Of a DNA stretch of 64,000 nucleotides, positions 22,381 through 36,600 are shown piece by piece. Numbering within the stretch: position 1 is the stretch's first letter; each line of letters starts with the position of its first letter. The notes beneath the pieces are model-generated. The model saw only the letters and a list, made by a program, of their open reading frames with translations. It was not told the DNA's origin and searched no databases. The position numbers and the translations under genes were made by a program. The stretch lies in NCBI GenBank assembly GCA_951217055.1, contig OX578282.1, forward strand, positions 26,565,657-26,629,656, given 5' to 3'. This DNA is from Gerris lacustris (taxonomy: Eukaryota > Arthropoda > Insecta > Hemiptera > Gerridae).

Positions 22381-24590
22381 CTTCTAGTTTATTTGATCCT
22401 ACCAGTTCCTAGGCGGTGCATAGATTTACACAACAGTTTTTTCTGTAAATATTTTATTGTTATTTCATGGACTAATCTCCTTTATAAATTATTTGTTTTT
22501 GTCTATAACACGATGTACGCAAGGTTATAATTTTATAAAGTGGGGAGTAAAAAGTGATAGAATTGTCGCTATGGATGCCACAATTTAATTTACAACAGTG
22601 TATTACCTTTAACCTCCCTTTCACTATAGTGCCCCCGTTTAGTCGAGCACAGCCATACCATCCTTTACAGTTTACAGGATCCAACTCAAGGCACTTTGGA
22701 CCGTTTGGACCCCCTTTCTAACTTTAACCTATTAAAGAAAATTTGATATATATAATTAATTATAAATTAGAGTTTATTACAAATTGAACCAGAAATTAAA
22801 ATTTCACACCTCAACCTAGAGGTGTGAAATTTAGGGTGCAAAGCTGTATCTGACATTGCATAACATTTTATTTTAAAATAAAATCTATATTAATAACGAA
22901 AAACTATTTAAACTTTTTGTGCTGCTTAAGCCGCCAATAAGAAAATGTTTTTAAATTTAAACTTGAAGTTATTTGAGAAAAATCATGTTCGTATTTGTGA
23001 GGAACATAGAATAGAGAGAGGGGACAGACGAACAACATCATTTACTTGTACTAGATGGATTAGATCTAGTAGACCTTACTCGGGCAGAGGGAGACTAGAC
23101 TAAACCTATGGTCTAACAGCTTTGTTTCGCGAGACATGGCTTATTTTTTCCATAAGTGTTTTTGTTGGGATTAAGTTTAAATTTAATGTCTCAAGAAAAC
23201 GAAAAAAATAAATTTTTTAACATAGAAACATTTACAATGTGCATACAATTCCGGACATTGATTCACAATCCGCTATATCTTAGATATTACTATAAATTAT
23301 TATCATTGTTTATTTTTCTGTTATTTTGAAATTAAGTCTTACCTTATAAAGTATATATTTCCTAGATATTAAATTGAAAATTATACTTATTTATAAAGGC
23401 TAGTATAAAGATTTATAATATGTTACAGGAAAATAACATGTAATCTTAAGTTTTAATGAATTGTTTTTCTAAACATTTATACCTACCAAAAAAGAGCTAA
23501 TTATTATTTCCCCCTGGGCGCTGTGTAACTTTTACTTTCGTTCGTTTTTTTAGTAGGCGTGTTAAATGTAGGAGTCATGCAAAGTAAATTCACGAAAAAT
23601 CTAAAAGTATTAGGTTAGATTTCATGTATATTACATATGGTAATTATGTAAAAAGGAAATTGAAAAGGAAAAGTCTAAATAACAAGGAAATTTCAATAGA
23701 ATTAGTATGACTCATATAAAGTTATATTGTGGTAAAAAAAAAATCAACCAGATAAAAAAAATAATCAAAACTTGGTAGGTGATTAAATACCAGACTTTGA
23801 TAATAGTGAATAAGGATACTAAAATCTTTCAGCCCACGTTGTGTTTTTTTAAACTTCGTGCAAGAAATGTGTTTTTGCAATTCAAAACAGGAGTGGGTTT
23901 ATTGGAAGAACACGAGGGTGGTTAAGAGTTTCGACCCCGTCTTGAACTTGGTTAGATTCTTTTAACATGTAGTTAGTTAAGGAAAGGAAGGAAGTTGAAA
24001 TCGTGATTAGCAGAAAGGTTTATTAGGCATCAGCTGACTCAGTCTAGATCTTTGCATATTCTAGTCTCAGATGTCTATGAAGTCAAGGTCAAACTATAAT
24101 CTATTACCTTTACTCTTGTTAAGAGATCTATGGTGATAATACTAATGTATGAAGTTAGTGTGTACTATACAAATTATCCATCATTTCCCAAAACAGCTAT
24201 GCTTCAGTCGTTTTGGTCATTAACCAAAAACTAAAGAACTATGAGGTTGTAGATATTATTGTGGCACCCAACGTGGGTCTAAATAATATTGAGCAGATTC
24301 TGACATCAATATTTTAATTATCTACTATTTATCTTGCCTTCCATTAATGACTGCATATTGGTGGGAGTATATTGTTCATGTCACTCTGACAAAAATGAAC
24401 AATCCGCACGTTTTCACTTTTATCAGAGCAGTATGTACTCCACCGAAGGTGATTCCAGTAAAGAAGGTGAAACGTTAAAACCTACTCTAACTACCACCTG
24501 AGAGTTAGTCACCTACAGAAACTAAGAAGTTCAAAATTAGACCCTATTAATAGTACATAGCTATCTTCACAACCACATGAGCTGAAATCA
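22381..24590. other. Intronic sequence, no exon seen; possible retroelement end near 24.5 kb
   Basis: No coding exon is supported. At about 24360-24480 an imperfect inverted repeat (GTGGGAGTATATTGTTC against CAGTATGTACTCCACC) precedes AAAGAAGGTGAAACGTTAAA. The GAAGAAGG...GAAACG wording is seen at Penelope-like ends elsewhere in this window. Confidence 0.35.
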
Positions 24591-24611
24591 TAAAAAAAAA
24601 ACAAGTTTACC

Positions 24612-24800
24612 ATTGTAGACTGCTTCACTTTTGTACACTGTAGACTCACAGACTAATTTGTAAAATTGTACGAGTAGACACACAGTCTCATATTTGTACT
24701 AGTGGACTCAGACTCATTTATACTATAGTAGACACACAGACTCATTTATACTAGTGGACTCACACACAGACTCATTTATTCTAGTAGCCTTTCACACTTA
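24612..24800. repeat. Degenerate minisatellite of about 30-40 bp units
   Basis: The phrase CAGACTCATTTATACTAGT, in variant forms, recurs about five times, interleaved with GTGGACTCACA and GTAGACACACA. Confidence 0.75.
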
Positions 24801-27070
24801 TTTATTTTTGTTAGGCTAAAATATTGGTAAAAATCATTTATTTATTAAAATTCCGCTCAGTAAAATATGCATTATTACTATTACTACTATATCATTATTA
24901 CTACTGGATTATTATATAAGTAAAAGTTAAGCATTAACAATTTTTTCCAAATCCTGAATTTTACTGTACATTTTCTCTAGAATGATAAAGTTAATAATAA
25001 GTTTTACATTTTAACATCAATTCAATATTATCATGCTGCAAAAAATTAATATAGAAAATAAACGTAAATTTAATTATTAAATGAATAATTTTCAGTTAGA
25101 TTATAAATATGGGGAAATAAATATTATTTATTTATGTTTCTGAGGCATGCAATACAAAAATACGATCATAATTTGTATATTTATATAGTAATTATAAAAG
25201 GTAACTAAACTTTCCATAATTATTTTGGAAAAAAAAAAAAAAAAATCAATTTATAAAAAATTTATTTTGACTGGGAGTTAGTTGGACTTATATTACTAAA
25301 TAAAAATATCTTAATTAGTTCTTTCTAATGAAAATTTATTGTACTAACTTAATAATAGTATTAGTGAATAAAGCTCCAAGAACGAAAATGTATAATTAAC
25401 TTGTATAACCTGGCTGGCAAAAGTTTTGTCAGTTATAGATTAAAATCGGGATTTTACATTTTAATAAAAACCAAAATTAAATAATAATAAAAAAAATATA
25501 AAAATCATGGAAAAAAATAGAAAAATCTGACTTATCAGATAAGTCAAAATTTAAACTTTTCAAGAAAGATTAAAATTTTTATTTGTCAAACAGATTCCAG
25601 GCTTAACCAGGCGTTATGCTAAACCTTCATCACGGGTGTGAAATATTTGTTGGTGTAACCTCATGGGTAATTAAAATATATATATATTATTTTAGAAAAT
25701 ATAAAATCATATAATATTTATGAGTTTGTTTGTAATTCTGAAACACATTTTAAACAAATATTTTGTTTCGTTCTTCGTTACCTATTTTTCGTTACGTCCA
25801 AAAACAAGTATAGTTTACTCTTGGTAATTTATCAAAGTTTTCATAATATATTTTATACTCCCTGTACAAAAGTCAAGAAAATAGTATAATTTTTAGTGGT
25901 TTAAGAACAAGTAGGAATTAGATAAAGAATGCTTTCTTTTCGAGAACCCACTAATAAATAAGTTTCTACACTTCAGTACTCTATCGTAGGACCCATGGGT
26001 CCTACCTACGAAAATTCATATGGGCGCCCGTGGTAGGACCCACGCTGTATATAACATATAAAAATATAAATGCACATTATACTCGTATATACATATTATA
26101 CAATGCATATTTATAACCTTTTACATTCTTTAATAAATAAAATATTTAATCTTTTGCTAAATGGCGTTATAAGATAATATTACTCGTAAGTATGACTTTG
26201 CAAACGTTAAATGCAGTTTTTTCTAATTTAATTTCCTATTTTGCCAATAAGTATTAAATCTGGTAACCAATATTGAAATCGAAATTTATCTATATATTTC
26301 TACTATTTTCATACATTAAAAATGTGCGCTCTACTATGTGTGAGACCTTTCCTTAAAATATAATCAAATAGATTTTAATTAAAACCAATTACATGGGATA
26401 CTAAGGTTGCCTAAAGGTCATTTTTATCAACATAACTACATTAATATGATGTTTAGTCCATTTTTAATTCGTAAGATTATTTGTATGGTCATTTCTTTAA
26501 CTGAAAAACACAAGCGTAAATGATATAAGAAAATGTTTATAGTTTTGAGTAAACAGCTGCAAAGAATTTATTTTGGCCAAGATGTGTCTACTGGCTGGTT
26601 GTGAGGGTGAATATCCACAGTAGTAGAATGTTTTGTAATATCTAATTTAAGAGCTGCGTCATTTTTGTGAAATACTTCTCTCGATTTAGAATCGAGAGAT
26701 CTATTAAAACTCAGCACAGTTTTCACTACACTAACCCAGGGCTATTTAACGCTTTAAAAAAGTTTAATTTAGGTTAAACTTTCAGCGGTGATAAGTGTGG
26801 TAAATATACTCAACCACTGTCCCCAAACATCCATAACTGGTTCGAATCCGAGAAAGATGAGGTATGTTTCACATTGATAACTACTTCCAGTAGATTTGAT
26901 ACCATTCGGTCCGTAATGATCTAACTTTATGTCATACTGATTAAACTTAAAAGAAACCCAAAAAGAATAACCTGGAAGTAAGAAAATAATAATTGGTTAT
27001 AGTTCTTCAGAGCTTACCGTACGCAACTAAAAAAAAAAAAAAAGATAGTAAAACAGCGTAAGTTTCGCCA
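24801..27070. other. Intronic AT-rich sequence with a 20-bp perfect palindrome
   Basis: A perfect palindrome GTAGGACCCATGGGTCCTAC lies at 25986-26005, with a partial GTAGGACCCACG echo at about 26033. A weak Pol III box B-like GGTTCGAATCCGAG occurs near 26838, with an AAGTGTGGTAA box A-like stretch upstream, possibly a decayed tRNA-derived SINE. Otherwise nothing is supported. Confidence 0.4.
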
Positions 27071-27079
27071 CAGTGTTGT

Positions 27080-27960
27080 TGTTAGGCGACTACCGCTGAG
27101 GATTTCTCTTTTAAGTTTACATGTTACCGCTTTCCTAGCAGAGCTACTTTAGCGATAATCGCTGGAGTCGCTAACGTCGATCGCTGAGCGATTGCAGCCG
27201 CCGGCTCCAATCAGTTATAATCGCAGTCGCTAGCAATTCTTTTCGAAGGGAGCCATTTTGGCGGTGTAACAGAGATAAAATCAAACAAAAAAAACAACAT
27301 CAAAGTTAAATTACTTAAATAAAATTAATTATTAATATAATTTAATGAATATGTTATAGCGTAATATAATTTATTATAATTAAATATTCATTTAAATAAA
27401 TTACCTAAATACGACAAAAAAAACTTTGTACACAATTTTGTATCCCGTACCTTTGGACCATTTCAGATTTATACCTTCCTGTGGTTGGTCACTATGACCG
27501 TGCCGAATTTTGTGCGGATCGGCTCAACCGTTCAGGAGGAGTTGGTATGTGTCCAACCAAATGCAAAGTGTAGTATAAGAGCTTCGCTTCGCTCAGCTCA
27601 AAAACTAATAAAAAGTGTCATAAAACACAATGACACTGTGATTTTACGTGTGAAATGCAGTAATTTTGAAAGGAAAAAAGGCATTGTTGTTCTTGTTTTT
27701 AATCAATTTATTTTTGATAACTTCCATATTTTGTTTTTATTTTGATTAATTTTCATGGATAGCTATAATTTATAAATTATCAAATATTAGTTCTAGACTG
27801 TACTGACTTCGGCAATACTTTGGACTTCAAATTATAAACGAAGCTAAGTTTCCTCTAGTTACACACTGATGGGTTGCAGTAGTCGTCGCTGGAGACGCGT
27901 GCAGGAAAACACCTTTATAATTTTGTGCCAGCGACTATCGCTCAGCAGTCTATCGCTAGA
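27080..27960. repeat. GC-richer repeat-like block, unclassified
   Basis: CG-containing words related to GCGATAATCGCTGGAGTCGC recur at 27080-27240 and again at 27870-27965. Between them is an AT-rich part and a stretch at 27466-27600 (GTGCCGAATTTTGTGCGGAT, CTTCGCTTCGCTCAGCTC) typical in style of degenerate retroelement 3' ends. The 86-codon frame at 27485-27745 lies in this and is not a convincing exon. Confidence 0.4.
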
Positions 27961-29474
27961 GTCACGTCTAGAAAAAACGTACCTCTAGGCTTGCTAAATC
28001 TTCCATATTGCGAGTAAAAGATGCAGTGTAAATAAAATAAAATAGTAATTATATTAATATAATTAAATAGCGACTTATGCTTAACCACGCCTATATAATA
28101 ATTCTCACTGATATATGTATTATGTTTATTAAAACTCTTATTTATTATTCACTAAATTTAATCTTCTTTCTGGAATAAAATTGTAATACTCTTAAAAGAG
28201 CTTTTTCCTACGAAGTATTTAGCTATTCATAATGACGTTGTTATGAAGTCCTCCCCTCATAGAAAGGTCAGTCATTGACCTTCTACTTAGATAAAAAAAC
28301 AACTATGGAAATGTTAAGCATTTAAGACGAATTTTCCAAGAATAAATAGTATGATAAATAAAGTTAACACTTTTATCCACCCCCGAAACTCTTTATTCTA
28401 TACATTTACATTCCTGTGAATTGAACAAATACTGTACATTTTTCTCCGTGTGATAAAGCTTAGGCATGACATTTAGTTAATTCAAAATAAATCTTAACTC
28501 TTGCACGAATTTTTAAGAGGTTTTAAGGGAACTATATTATTTATTAACTATATTAGGTTTTTTAAGGGAACTATATTATTTCGTGTTCAAGATAATTTTG
28601 TATTGTTTAAGCTTGAGTTTTTTTTGCTTATGATATACTTTATACTTACTTATATTATTTATTTGTACATTTATGAAGCACTTTTTCTCACGTAAAAGAG
28701 GCGATCACTTTAAATATCTTTCTCTCTCTCTCCCTCTTTCTTTATCATTTATATAATCGAGTAGATTCCCGACGGCGACGACTTAACTCGAAATGAATTG
28801 TTATTGCTAAGCTTAGGCAACCACATTTAATCCAATAAAAATTAATGTTTGTTATGATTTTTTGGTCTTCAAATAGATATAATAACTTATCTAAATTAAT
28901 TTAAATAATTACTTTTTTTCTAAATATAAAATTAAACCCTTTGCCACAGGCTAAACGGCTTATATGTGTATAATATAGAACAAGGAAATCTTTATTATAT
29001 ATTATTTATAATTACATAAATGGAATTAATGACGTGGCTATTTAATGTTAAGACGTCTTCTAGGATTTTCAAAGAATGTTCGGAAAGTGAGGTGTTGGAT
29101 GAGGATGATAATGATAATGGTAAGGAGGTTTCCTAACCAGGACGATCTTTTGATTTGATCCAGGAGGTTCTCTTAATTCTAAGGTTTTAAAATTAAAGGA
29201 TTTGTAGCGGGAGGTTGCAAAGATATTGAGAAAATTCACTATTATCGATTATTAAATAAGGACATGTATAGTATTGGGAGTTGGTAATTCCGGAGTTTCA
29301 TTATCTTTAAAGGGATTAGATTCTGCAGGAATTGGACGGATAATAAAAACAACACAGATCGAGACCATTAAGTCCAGATATAGGTTTAATAACAGATTCA
29401 TAAATCGTCAGTTTCTAGTGTAGTGTAAGTTTAGATTGATAGAGATAAAATAGATATTTAAGTACCTAGAGCAG
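27961..29474. other. Intronic sequence, no gene seen
   Basis: AT-rich with a short duplicated stretch (GGGAACTATATTATTT twice, near 28528 and 28567). No coding exon or RNA gene is supported. Confidence 0.35.
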
Positions 29475-29900
29475 TAAGGGCGTTATTACAGGCCGAGAGC
29501 GAAGTTTGAAAGCACGAGTGCGTTTAACGCCCGAGGCCTGTCATGTCGCTTACAGCTCGTGGTGCGTACACTATTTTATCGCCTACCACATGTAAACTAA
29601 TTACTAAACATGCAAACTATTTTGACGTAATCTTCAAAACAATAAATGCATATTAAGGTTACATCAGTACCAAAACAAACCGCAGTTATAAAAATATTGA
29701 TTGTTACTAATTGAACAGCTGACGCAAAGAACTACTAGCGCTTCCTGCACGCAGCAGCCCGGCCAGGAAGCGGCCGCTTCTCGAACTACTAGCGGCCCTG
29801 TAAAGATAAAGCATGCATTTTTACAGGCCCCAGGGCTGTAATATGGAACTTCACCGGGCGCTCAGGATAGGAATGTTTACAAGTGGAAGGCGATAAACGA
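29475..29900. mobile_element. Possible TIR element with 23-bp subterminal inverted repeat
   Basis: TTTATCGCCTACCACATGTA at 29575-29597 is matched in reverse by GTTTACAAGTGGAAGGCGAT at about 29875-29897 with two mismatches. ACAGGCC words lie outside or inside both arms. The block is distinctly more GC-rich than the neighbourhood and includes CAGGAAGCGGCCGCTTC. No transposase is visible and the true ends are unknown. Confidence 0.4.
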
Positions 29901-32010
29901 ACTGACGTATTTTCGAATACATCTTTTAAGCTCATTAAGACCTACAATTAATATACATTATCTACGATAGATACGAAATATAAACATTGTATCTCAGTTG
30001 CGTAGAAAGTGATTCTTCACGTACTTGTATTCATTGCGCATGCGCGTGTCATAATTACTATTTTTTCCGCCCTAGTGCGGTAAAAAAGAAGAATTCTTCA
30101 CCTCAACGCACGATTGGCGAGTTTTTTTTACATTTATCAAAACTAATTTGCTGTTTATTTAATTAAAGTAACTGTGTATATCGGGGTTTTAGTGATAATC
30201 AATGATTTATTCATGTCATTATGACGAAAATGAGGAGAATAATACGCCTCCCGAAATAATTAATTGGCACAAAATACAACTAATGAATTAATGTCATCTT
30301 TATCAAAAGAGAAGTGCGAACTTACATATAGGAAGTTTATTAAATATATTTTTTTCTGTATTTATTATTAAAATCCAACAATCGTAACTCAAGTCGTGCG
30401 AAAACTGCATTTTGCTTTGCTCATGTGATTTTACTACCCTCGCTGTCGCTCGGGTGCAAACTCCACACTCACATGCAAAATGCTACTTTCCGCACTAGAC
30501 GCGTAATGTACTATTACGTTGCAGCCACATCTAATCTTCTACAAATTATAATGGTGTTTATTAACATTTACATGCAACCTCTTGTATGTTCCTTATACGA
30601 AACATTGTTTTGCTAAACCGTATTACATGGCGGTACTCATTTAACTTCTTTTTGTAATATCTATTTTTATAGTATCAGTTCTGTTGAAAAGTAATCAATC
30701 TCTCGTTTCATAGTCATTTGTAAGTACTCTAATGGTGCTTAGGCATCCTTAGGAAAAGTTCTGATAATAAATTTTATAACCTAATATTCAGAATGTAAGA
30801 TATATTTTTTCTTCTTGTATTTCATCAAACATCATTTTTCATTTATTTTTTTATGAAAAAATATTTCTATCAAAAACTCTGTCACGCATTTTTTCTTTCT
30901 TTTTTCACATACGGTCAAACACAACTAAAATATTAAGTGACGTAGTGGGTTTCTGACACACGCATCACGAAAAAGTTGCTTTCCTGTTAGTAAAAGTTAT
31001 TTGTTTTCCACCAAACAGTAGCAAAGTTTGAAGTCACGCAACTACTATTATAGATTTCAATTAAGAAACTGATTTGGCCAAACACAAGGAAAGTAACGTG
31101 CTTCAAAATCATTTAATCTCTTAAACCCACTTAATTGAGTATCGTTATTTTGTAAGTGATATATAATTATTGCACTCACCCTAATATAGTACTGATTGTA
31201 ATTCTTCATGTCAAGACTTTCTATGAATACTTTTACATAAAAATGATATAATATACATAGTATATAATTAATGCTACAAGTTATTTTAAATAGTGTTTCA
31301 ATCACCCTAGAATTTTTCATTCAATTTAAAAATGAAAGTAAACCTTCAATTAAAGAAGAACTATAAATAATTAAAAATAGTAAAAAAAAAAAAGGTATAT
31401 AAAAGGATATGTACGAGAATATAGCAGAATCTGAGTGAAAATAACAAATTACAAATGGTCGATTTTCAATTAAAAAAGGTAATCTACGGTTTAATTGAAG
31501 AGAGACTAAAAATAACCGAGTTTTTCTACAATATAATTGTGGATGTCGTAATTAAATGAAAAATGAAATTGTATGACCAAAATTGATGTTGTTGAAAGTG
31601 GTCGAAATAATTAAAAATCGCCTGATCAATTAATGATATTTTAGTCTTACCGATGGGTAAGTTTCACATAGTAACTAATTTTATCATATTGCTTAAAAAT
31701 AAAGACATTTTATTACAATACTTTTACTTCCGAGCTAACTTTTAATTCTGGGATATACAATAAATTGTTCAATAAGCTCAGAATGACGACATTGATTCTG
31801 GTACCTTCGGTAAACATTAAATTAAAATTCAGACTCAGAGAAAAAGTTGTAAGACTGCATGTAAAAAGTCAATTTATACTTTGATGAACCGATGAATAGT
31901 CTTGGAAAAAGTCTTATTACTAGTATTCTCAATGCTACATCCGTAAAGAATGATTTATGTATAAATATGTACTACTAATGCGATGGCTAAGAGGTGATAC
32001 CTCGTAACTA
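29901..32010. other. Intronic sequence, no gene seen
   Basis: Short open frames such as 30425-30616 and 31057-31320 have no recognisable domain, no plausible splice context in phase with the gene and AT-rich composition. No repeats stood out. Confidence 0.35.
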
Positions 32011-32214
32011 CCAAAATGGTGATTTTGAGATTTTCATTATATTGGCCTTGGGAGGCTTGCCTGCAAGTACATACGAGATCTCGTAAGTGAAAAAAAATCC
32101 TTCACATAGAAAATGGGCAGTCGTGACATCTCGTATCAGATTCGCAAACTATTTGTTTTGTGATAGCTTGTAACTACGATAGACAGGTGTAGTGACACCT
32201 AGTATATGTGATTC

Positions 32215-32370
32215 TGATGTATGTGTTTTGGTAAATGATAGTCGTTAGCACCTCGTAACTGAGCTGCTAATTCTTAAGTGCGACCCCTTATGTGTTTTGG
32301 TGAAGGTTAGTTTTGACACCTCATAACTGAGCTGCTGCTAATTCGTAAGTGTGACCTCGTATGAGTTCAC
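32215..32370. repeat. Two-copy tandem repeat of about 72 bp
   Basis: ATGTGTTTTGGT...CACCTCGTAACTGAGCTGCT is followed directly by ATGTGTTTTGGT...CACCTCATAACTGAGCTGCT. Related CTCGTAACTAC and TCGTAAGTG words extend from 32000 to 32405, which suggests an older degenerate array. Confidence 0.65.
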
Positions 32371-33242
32371 TTTAAAGAAGTGACATAGCGAGAACTCGTA
32401 GCTACATTATTTTATGAACTGATATAATTTGACAGTTACCAATGTTTCAGAAGGGTTACAAGTTATACAAATTTATAAAACACGTAAAAAACTTAGCCAG
32501 TTAAAGTAAATTTATTTTTTAAAAATAGTTTTTTGTTCTTCCTGTAAACCTGACCTGGGTATCTCTTCTTAGCCATCGAATGGTGTCATTAATTACTATA
32601 AAAATAAATTCAAAACAAGTAATGTCTAAAGAGACTTAATGAGACTTTGAGATATGAAAATAGTAAATAAAAAATAACCTGATATTATTTAAACTTTTAG
32701 ATTTTTCATAAAGAAACTATTATATACATATGATCGAGCAGTGTTTCGACGACTCACCTCGAAATTATTTGTTATTGGTAAGCTAAGGCAACCACATTTA
32801 TTCCAAGAAAAAAAAAAAAAAAAAATGTTTGTTTCGATTCGTTGGTCTCCAAATAGATATAACTACTTATCTAAATAAATAAATAAATTAATTTACTTAG
32901 TTTTTCTTTTTTTGAAAAAAATATAAGAAGCCCATAAATTAAGACTGTTTCCACAGGCTTAAGGGCTCGTACTTTATAATCCCGTTAATAAAGAGTATTT
33001 AAAAATGAGTCATGGCTTCGATTAAAAAAAAAAAAAAATCTTGGATTCACATTGAGGTATACTATAGAGATCGTAAAGTCAAGGATATAGTGAAGGTGTG
33101 AGAGAATTCTTACCAAGGTTTTACTTAGAGATCAACAAAATCTAATAATAGTTTCGAGAAATATAGTTTTTAGTTTTATTTCAATTTTATTCTCTATAAT
33201 ATTAAAACGATTGCGCATATTATTGGATAAAACAATTAACTT

Positions 33243-33625
33243 ATACAGGGTGGTCCAAAAGTCTCCCCCCCTCCCTCTTAACTTTTGAACGGTTTGACAT
33301 AAATTAATGAAACTTGGGGGATCTCTACCATGCAAATGGAAGTTTGTTTTCGTGCAATCGCCCACTAGGGGCAACCACCCACTTTGCCCCTAGGCCACCC
33401 AACTTCAAAATTTCAAATTGGAGTGTATATTTTTGATAGCGTATTTGGATTCTACACCGTAGGTTTAAATTATTTTGTGACAAAGTTAAAATCAAATCTC
33501 ACATAAGAGATGCATAAAAACGCTGTTTTGAGAGGTCATATTTTCAAAATTTTCCGGGGGAGGACCCCCGGAAACCCCCTCCCGGACTGTGTCCCCCCCC
33601 AATATTGTACTGCTGACGACGCCCA
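33243..33625. repeat. Transposon-end-like block joined to an inverted relative of 38784-38905
   Basis: TACAGGGTGGTCCAAAAGTC at 33245 opens a block of a style common at DNA-transposon ends. From about 33500 to 33625 the text is the reverse complement of 38784-38905: TTTTGAGAGGTCATATTTTC, the TTTTCCGGGGGAGGACCC stretch and GACGACGCCCATGA. The second part therefore belongs to the G-rich element family represented inside the hAT-like element at 38.6 kb. Confidence 0.55.
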
Positions 33626-36600
33626 TGATCGTATTGATATGATATGCTATCATAATTCTATAATAGATAAATGAATAAAATTGCCTAAGTTGGTATTGAT
33701 ATTAGCTAATTGTGCAAGATATAAGATGGTATTGTGTATTATAATTACACTCGAGCACAAAGAGACTCGCATTGTTGTTTCAATGGCTTTTTGAGGATGG
33801 TGAAAGTAACAGACAATGCTGAAAGACAAAGCAACGAACATTCATTAGATGATAAGTGGAAATCGTTGAGCTGGAGGTTATGGTATTGTGTCGTAAATGA
33901 TGATAATGCGCAAAATATTTACATTCTTACGTTTAAATTAGCCTTTATTTAAAAAGTATTGACAAGCTGTTAATTATTCGTCTAAAAACGAAGATTAATA
34001 TAATATTAAACTAAGTTTTACATTAATAATATTCCTTAAAGTTGACATAACACTGTGTAAATATGTTCCTGCGCAGTTGAAATATTATGTTAATTTATAG
34101 GTTTGTCCCAACCCCCCAATTCGACAATGACCTTTACTTCATCCCACGGATCGTTCAGGAGACGTCGATTAGGATAATTTTATGCGCATGCGGTTACCTT
34201 GTACAGTAATCAAATCTTTATCAGGTTGGATCGGTTTTGTGACAAATTATCGGACCGTATTACAAAGAAATTCAAGAAAACTAAACATATAGGGAACCTT
34301 CCTTACGACATGCCGAACTGCGCATGCCGAACCAATCGGTATTTAGTTTTGGCTGTGGACCAATTGGACCGTACGGTAAACGATTCACACAATCCATGCA
34401 TAGGTTGGATCAGCGTGGAGGACGATGCGAAAGACAGTCCTCAGTCGGGTTGGAACGCCTTTTATCCATTGCGCATGTCCATGTCGACCTCGTGGACGGT
34501 TCCCAACTTAGTTGGAACAAACATTATATAATTGACAAAAATATAGGAATTTCCTTTCTAAACTTAACGATGAAAATGAGAGACCAAGCTATAGTAAATT
34601 GTAGGATGAATAGTACAATTGTACATCTAGTTGAAAGAACGTTTTAAGTAGGTAACAGTATAAAGTAGAAAAGTCGCTAAAACCTACTCTCATGTTTATC
34701 TGAGGTCTTTGACTCGAGGTAATAAAACGCACTTAGTAAAAGACCACAACTATAATTACCTATTAACCGTAATGACTTCCTTCACCAGATTATTACAATG
34801 CCCTCATCTCGAAAAAACTTTTATCACATAAACAAGAGAATGTTTCATAACAACCAAACATTTATTACACATTGAGGAGCCAAACTATCACTTTATCAGC
34901 TGATATGATAAAATAGTATAACTAATTCCATTAGTATATTGAAAATACTAATGATTTTAATGGAAATCAAACTCTAAGATTACATTTATTAGTCAGTTCA
35001 TTGGCAAAAGAATAATACTATAGTTAGGTGTCATGGGGAGTTCATGTTATTGCAGACTGATTTTAATGATTTAAGTATGCAGCTTAAGGTCATAATCAGT
35101 AATCACTTATTATGAAAATACACTTTAGTGATCAAAACTGGTATGAATTAACATAATCTTTCTCTAACAGTGAACTAATCAATTATTGTGAAAATGTTAT
35201 TATATAATTTATTTAACTTAAAATAAACAAAATAAAAAACATTATGAATTAAATTCACTCAATAATAATCTTGGGAATAGATTAACCCACAAGGGGAGAG
35301 AATTATTCGTATAAAATTCTTTGAATATCGTAAATAAAATAACCGTGAGATCTCTAAATCTATTCCTTGACCTTCTTCCCACAACTTCATACAAACTTCA
35401 ATCAGTACAATTTAACAATCATACCATATTTTACTCATACATAATATCATAAAGTGATTTACTTATCTATCTGAATGACGAATAAGAATGAGCTCCTTGT
35501 TTTGACTGATATCCAACCTGAAACATGAACATGATTTATTGAACTATGGTCTCAAAAGAGTAGTTTAAAGGTCCATTCTCTTAAAATAGGTCTATAATGT
35601 TAATATAGTTTTTCTAGGACATGGTCAGGACTAAAACACTTAAGCACGAAATAATTCACAATAACTAAATCCTTCTTTGTAGTTTTGAAAATTGTCTTGA
35701 CTTATACCTTTTATTTTCTGAACTTGCGATTTTAAAAAATGAAAAAAGACTTACAAAGTTATTAGCAGAATGAAGTTAACAAGAATAACTCAATGAATCA
35801 TCCTGCACTAAGAGGTTTAATATGGTCGAGTTTATATCTTTACTTGTTAAGTTGAACCATTCTATTGACATTTTTAGACATGTTGTGTAATTTTTTTTAC
35901 AACTAATTTTGCTTCCAAGCTTACCAGAGTAGTATAAAATTTGAGAGGTTTGACGTTCTTCCTGTTTCTAAATTTGAGGTCCTCGATGGATTTACAATTT
36001 GGCATAATTTATAATAATAAATATCAAAAGTTTTTATTTTAGTTTTTAGTTGGAAACAAAAAAAATTGTTCATAAACAACGTTGTGTTTTTTCAAGTTAT
36101 ATCGTCTTGAAAATTACCAAAAGTAGTACCAACTTAATAATGTAAATACATTTTTGTTTTAAAGAATATGCATTATTTACTTAGAATCTACCTGCAATTG
36201 TTTTTATTTTCGAGAGTTATGCGAACTAACGGCGTTAATTGTAATTAATAGAATTTGTTTTGTTAACAATACGTTTATACGATTAGAATAGGGAACTCTA
36301 CGGTAGACCATAAACATGTAATAGTATGATTGTACGAGTGAGCTTAATAAAACCAAATAGAGAAACACTCTGCTATATTAAAAGTAAACCTACATGCTAG
36401 CTCTGTGGTGGAGTTTTTCCATTGTGTGTTTGATACCATTAAACATGACTCTTCTCTCCGCAGTTCTTCTACGTAACTAGACCAGAACGGAAAAAGAATG
36501 GAACAATAAATGGAATACCTTATTTTTCTCCATTTAGAAGGTAACTAATCCAAACGTTTTGCAAAATAATTATCGAATGACAAAAGGCGGATTATCATTA

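Noticed and set aside
27485..27745. 86-codon frame as a possible alternative Ly6 first exon
   Set aside because: No signal peptide, text resembles degenerate retroelement 3' sequence, and no donor in the needed phase was evident.
34199..34647. Two overlapping 107-110-codon frames in a GC-richer patch
   Set aside because: Two different frames over the same bases, no recognisable domain, no splice sites fitting the gene; likely old repeat.
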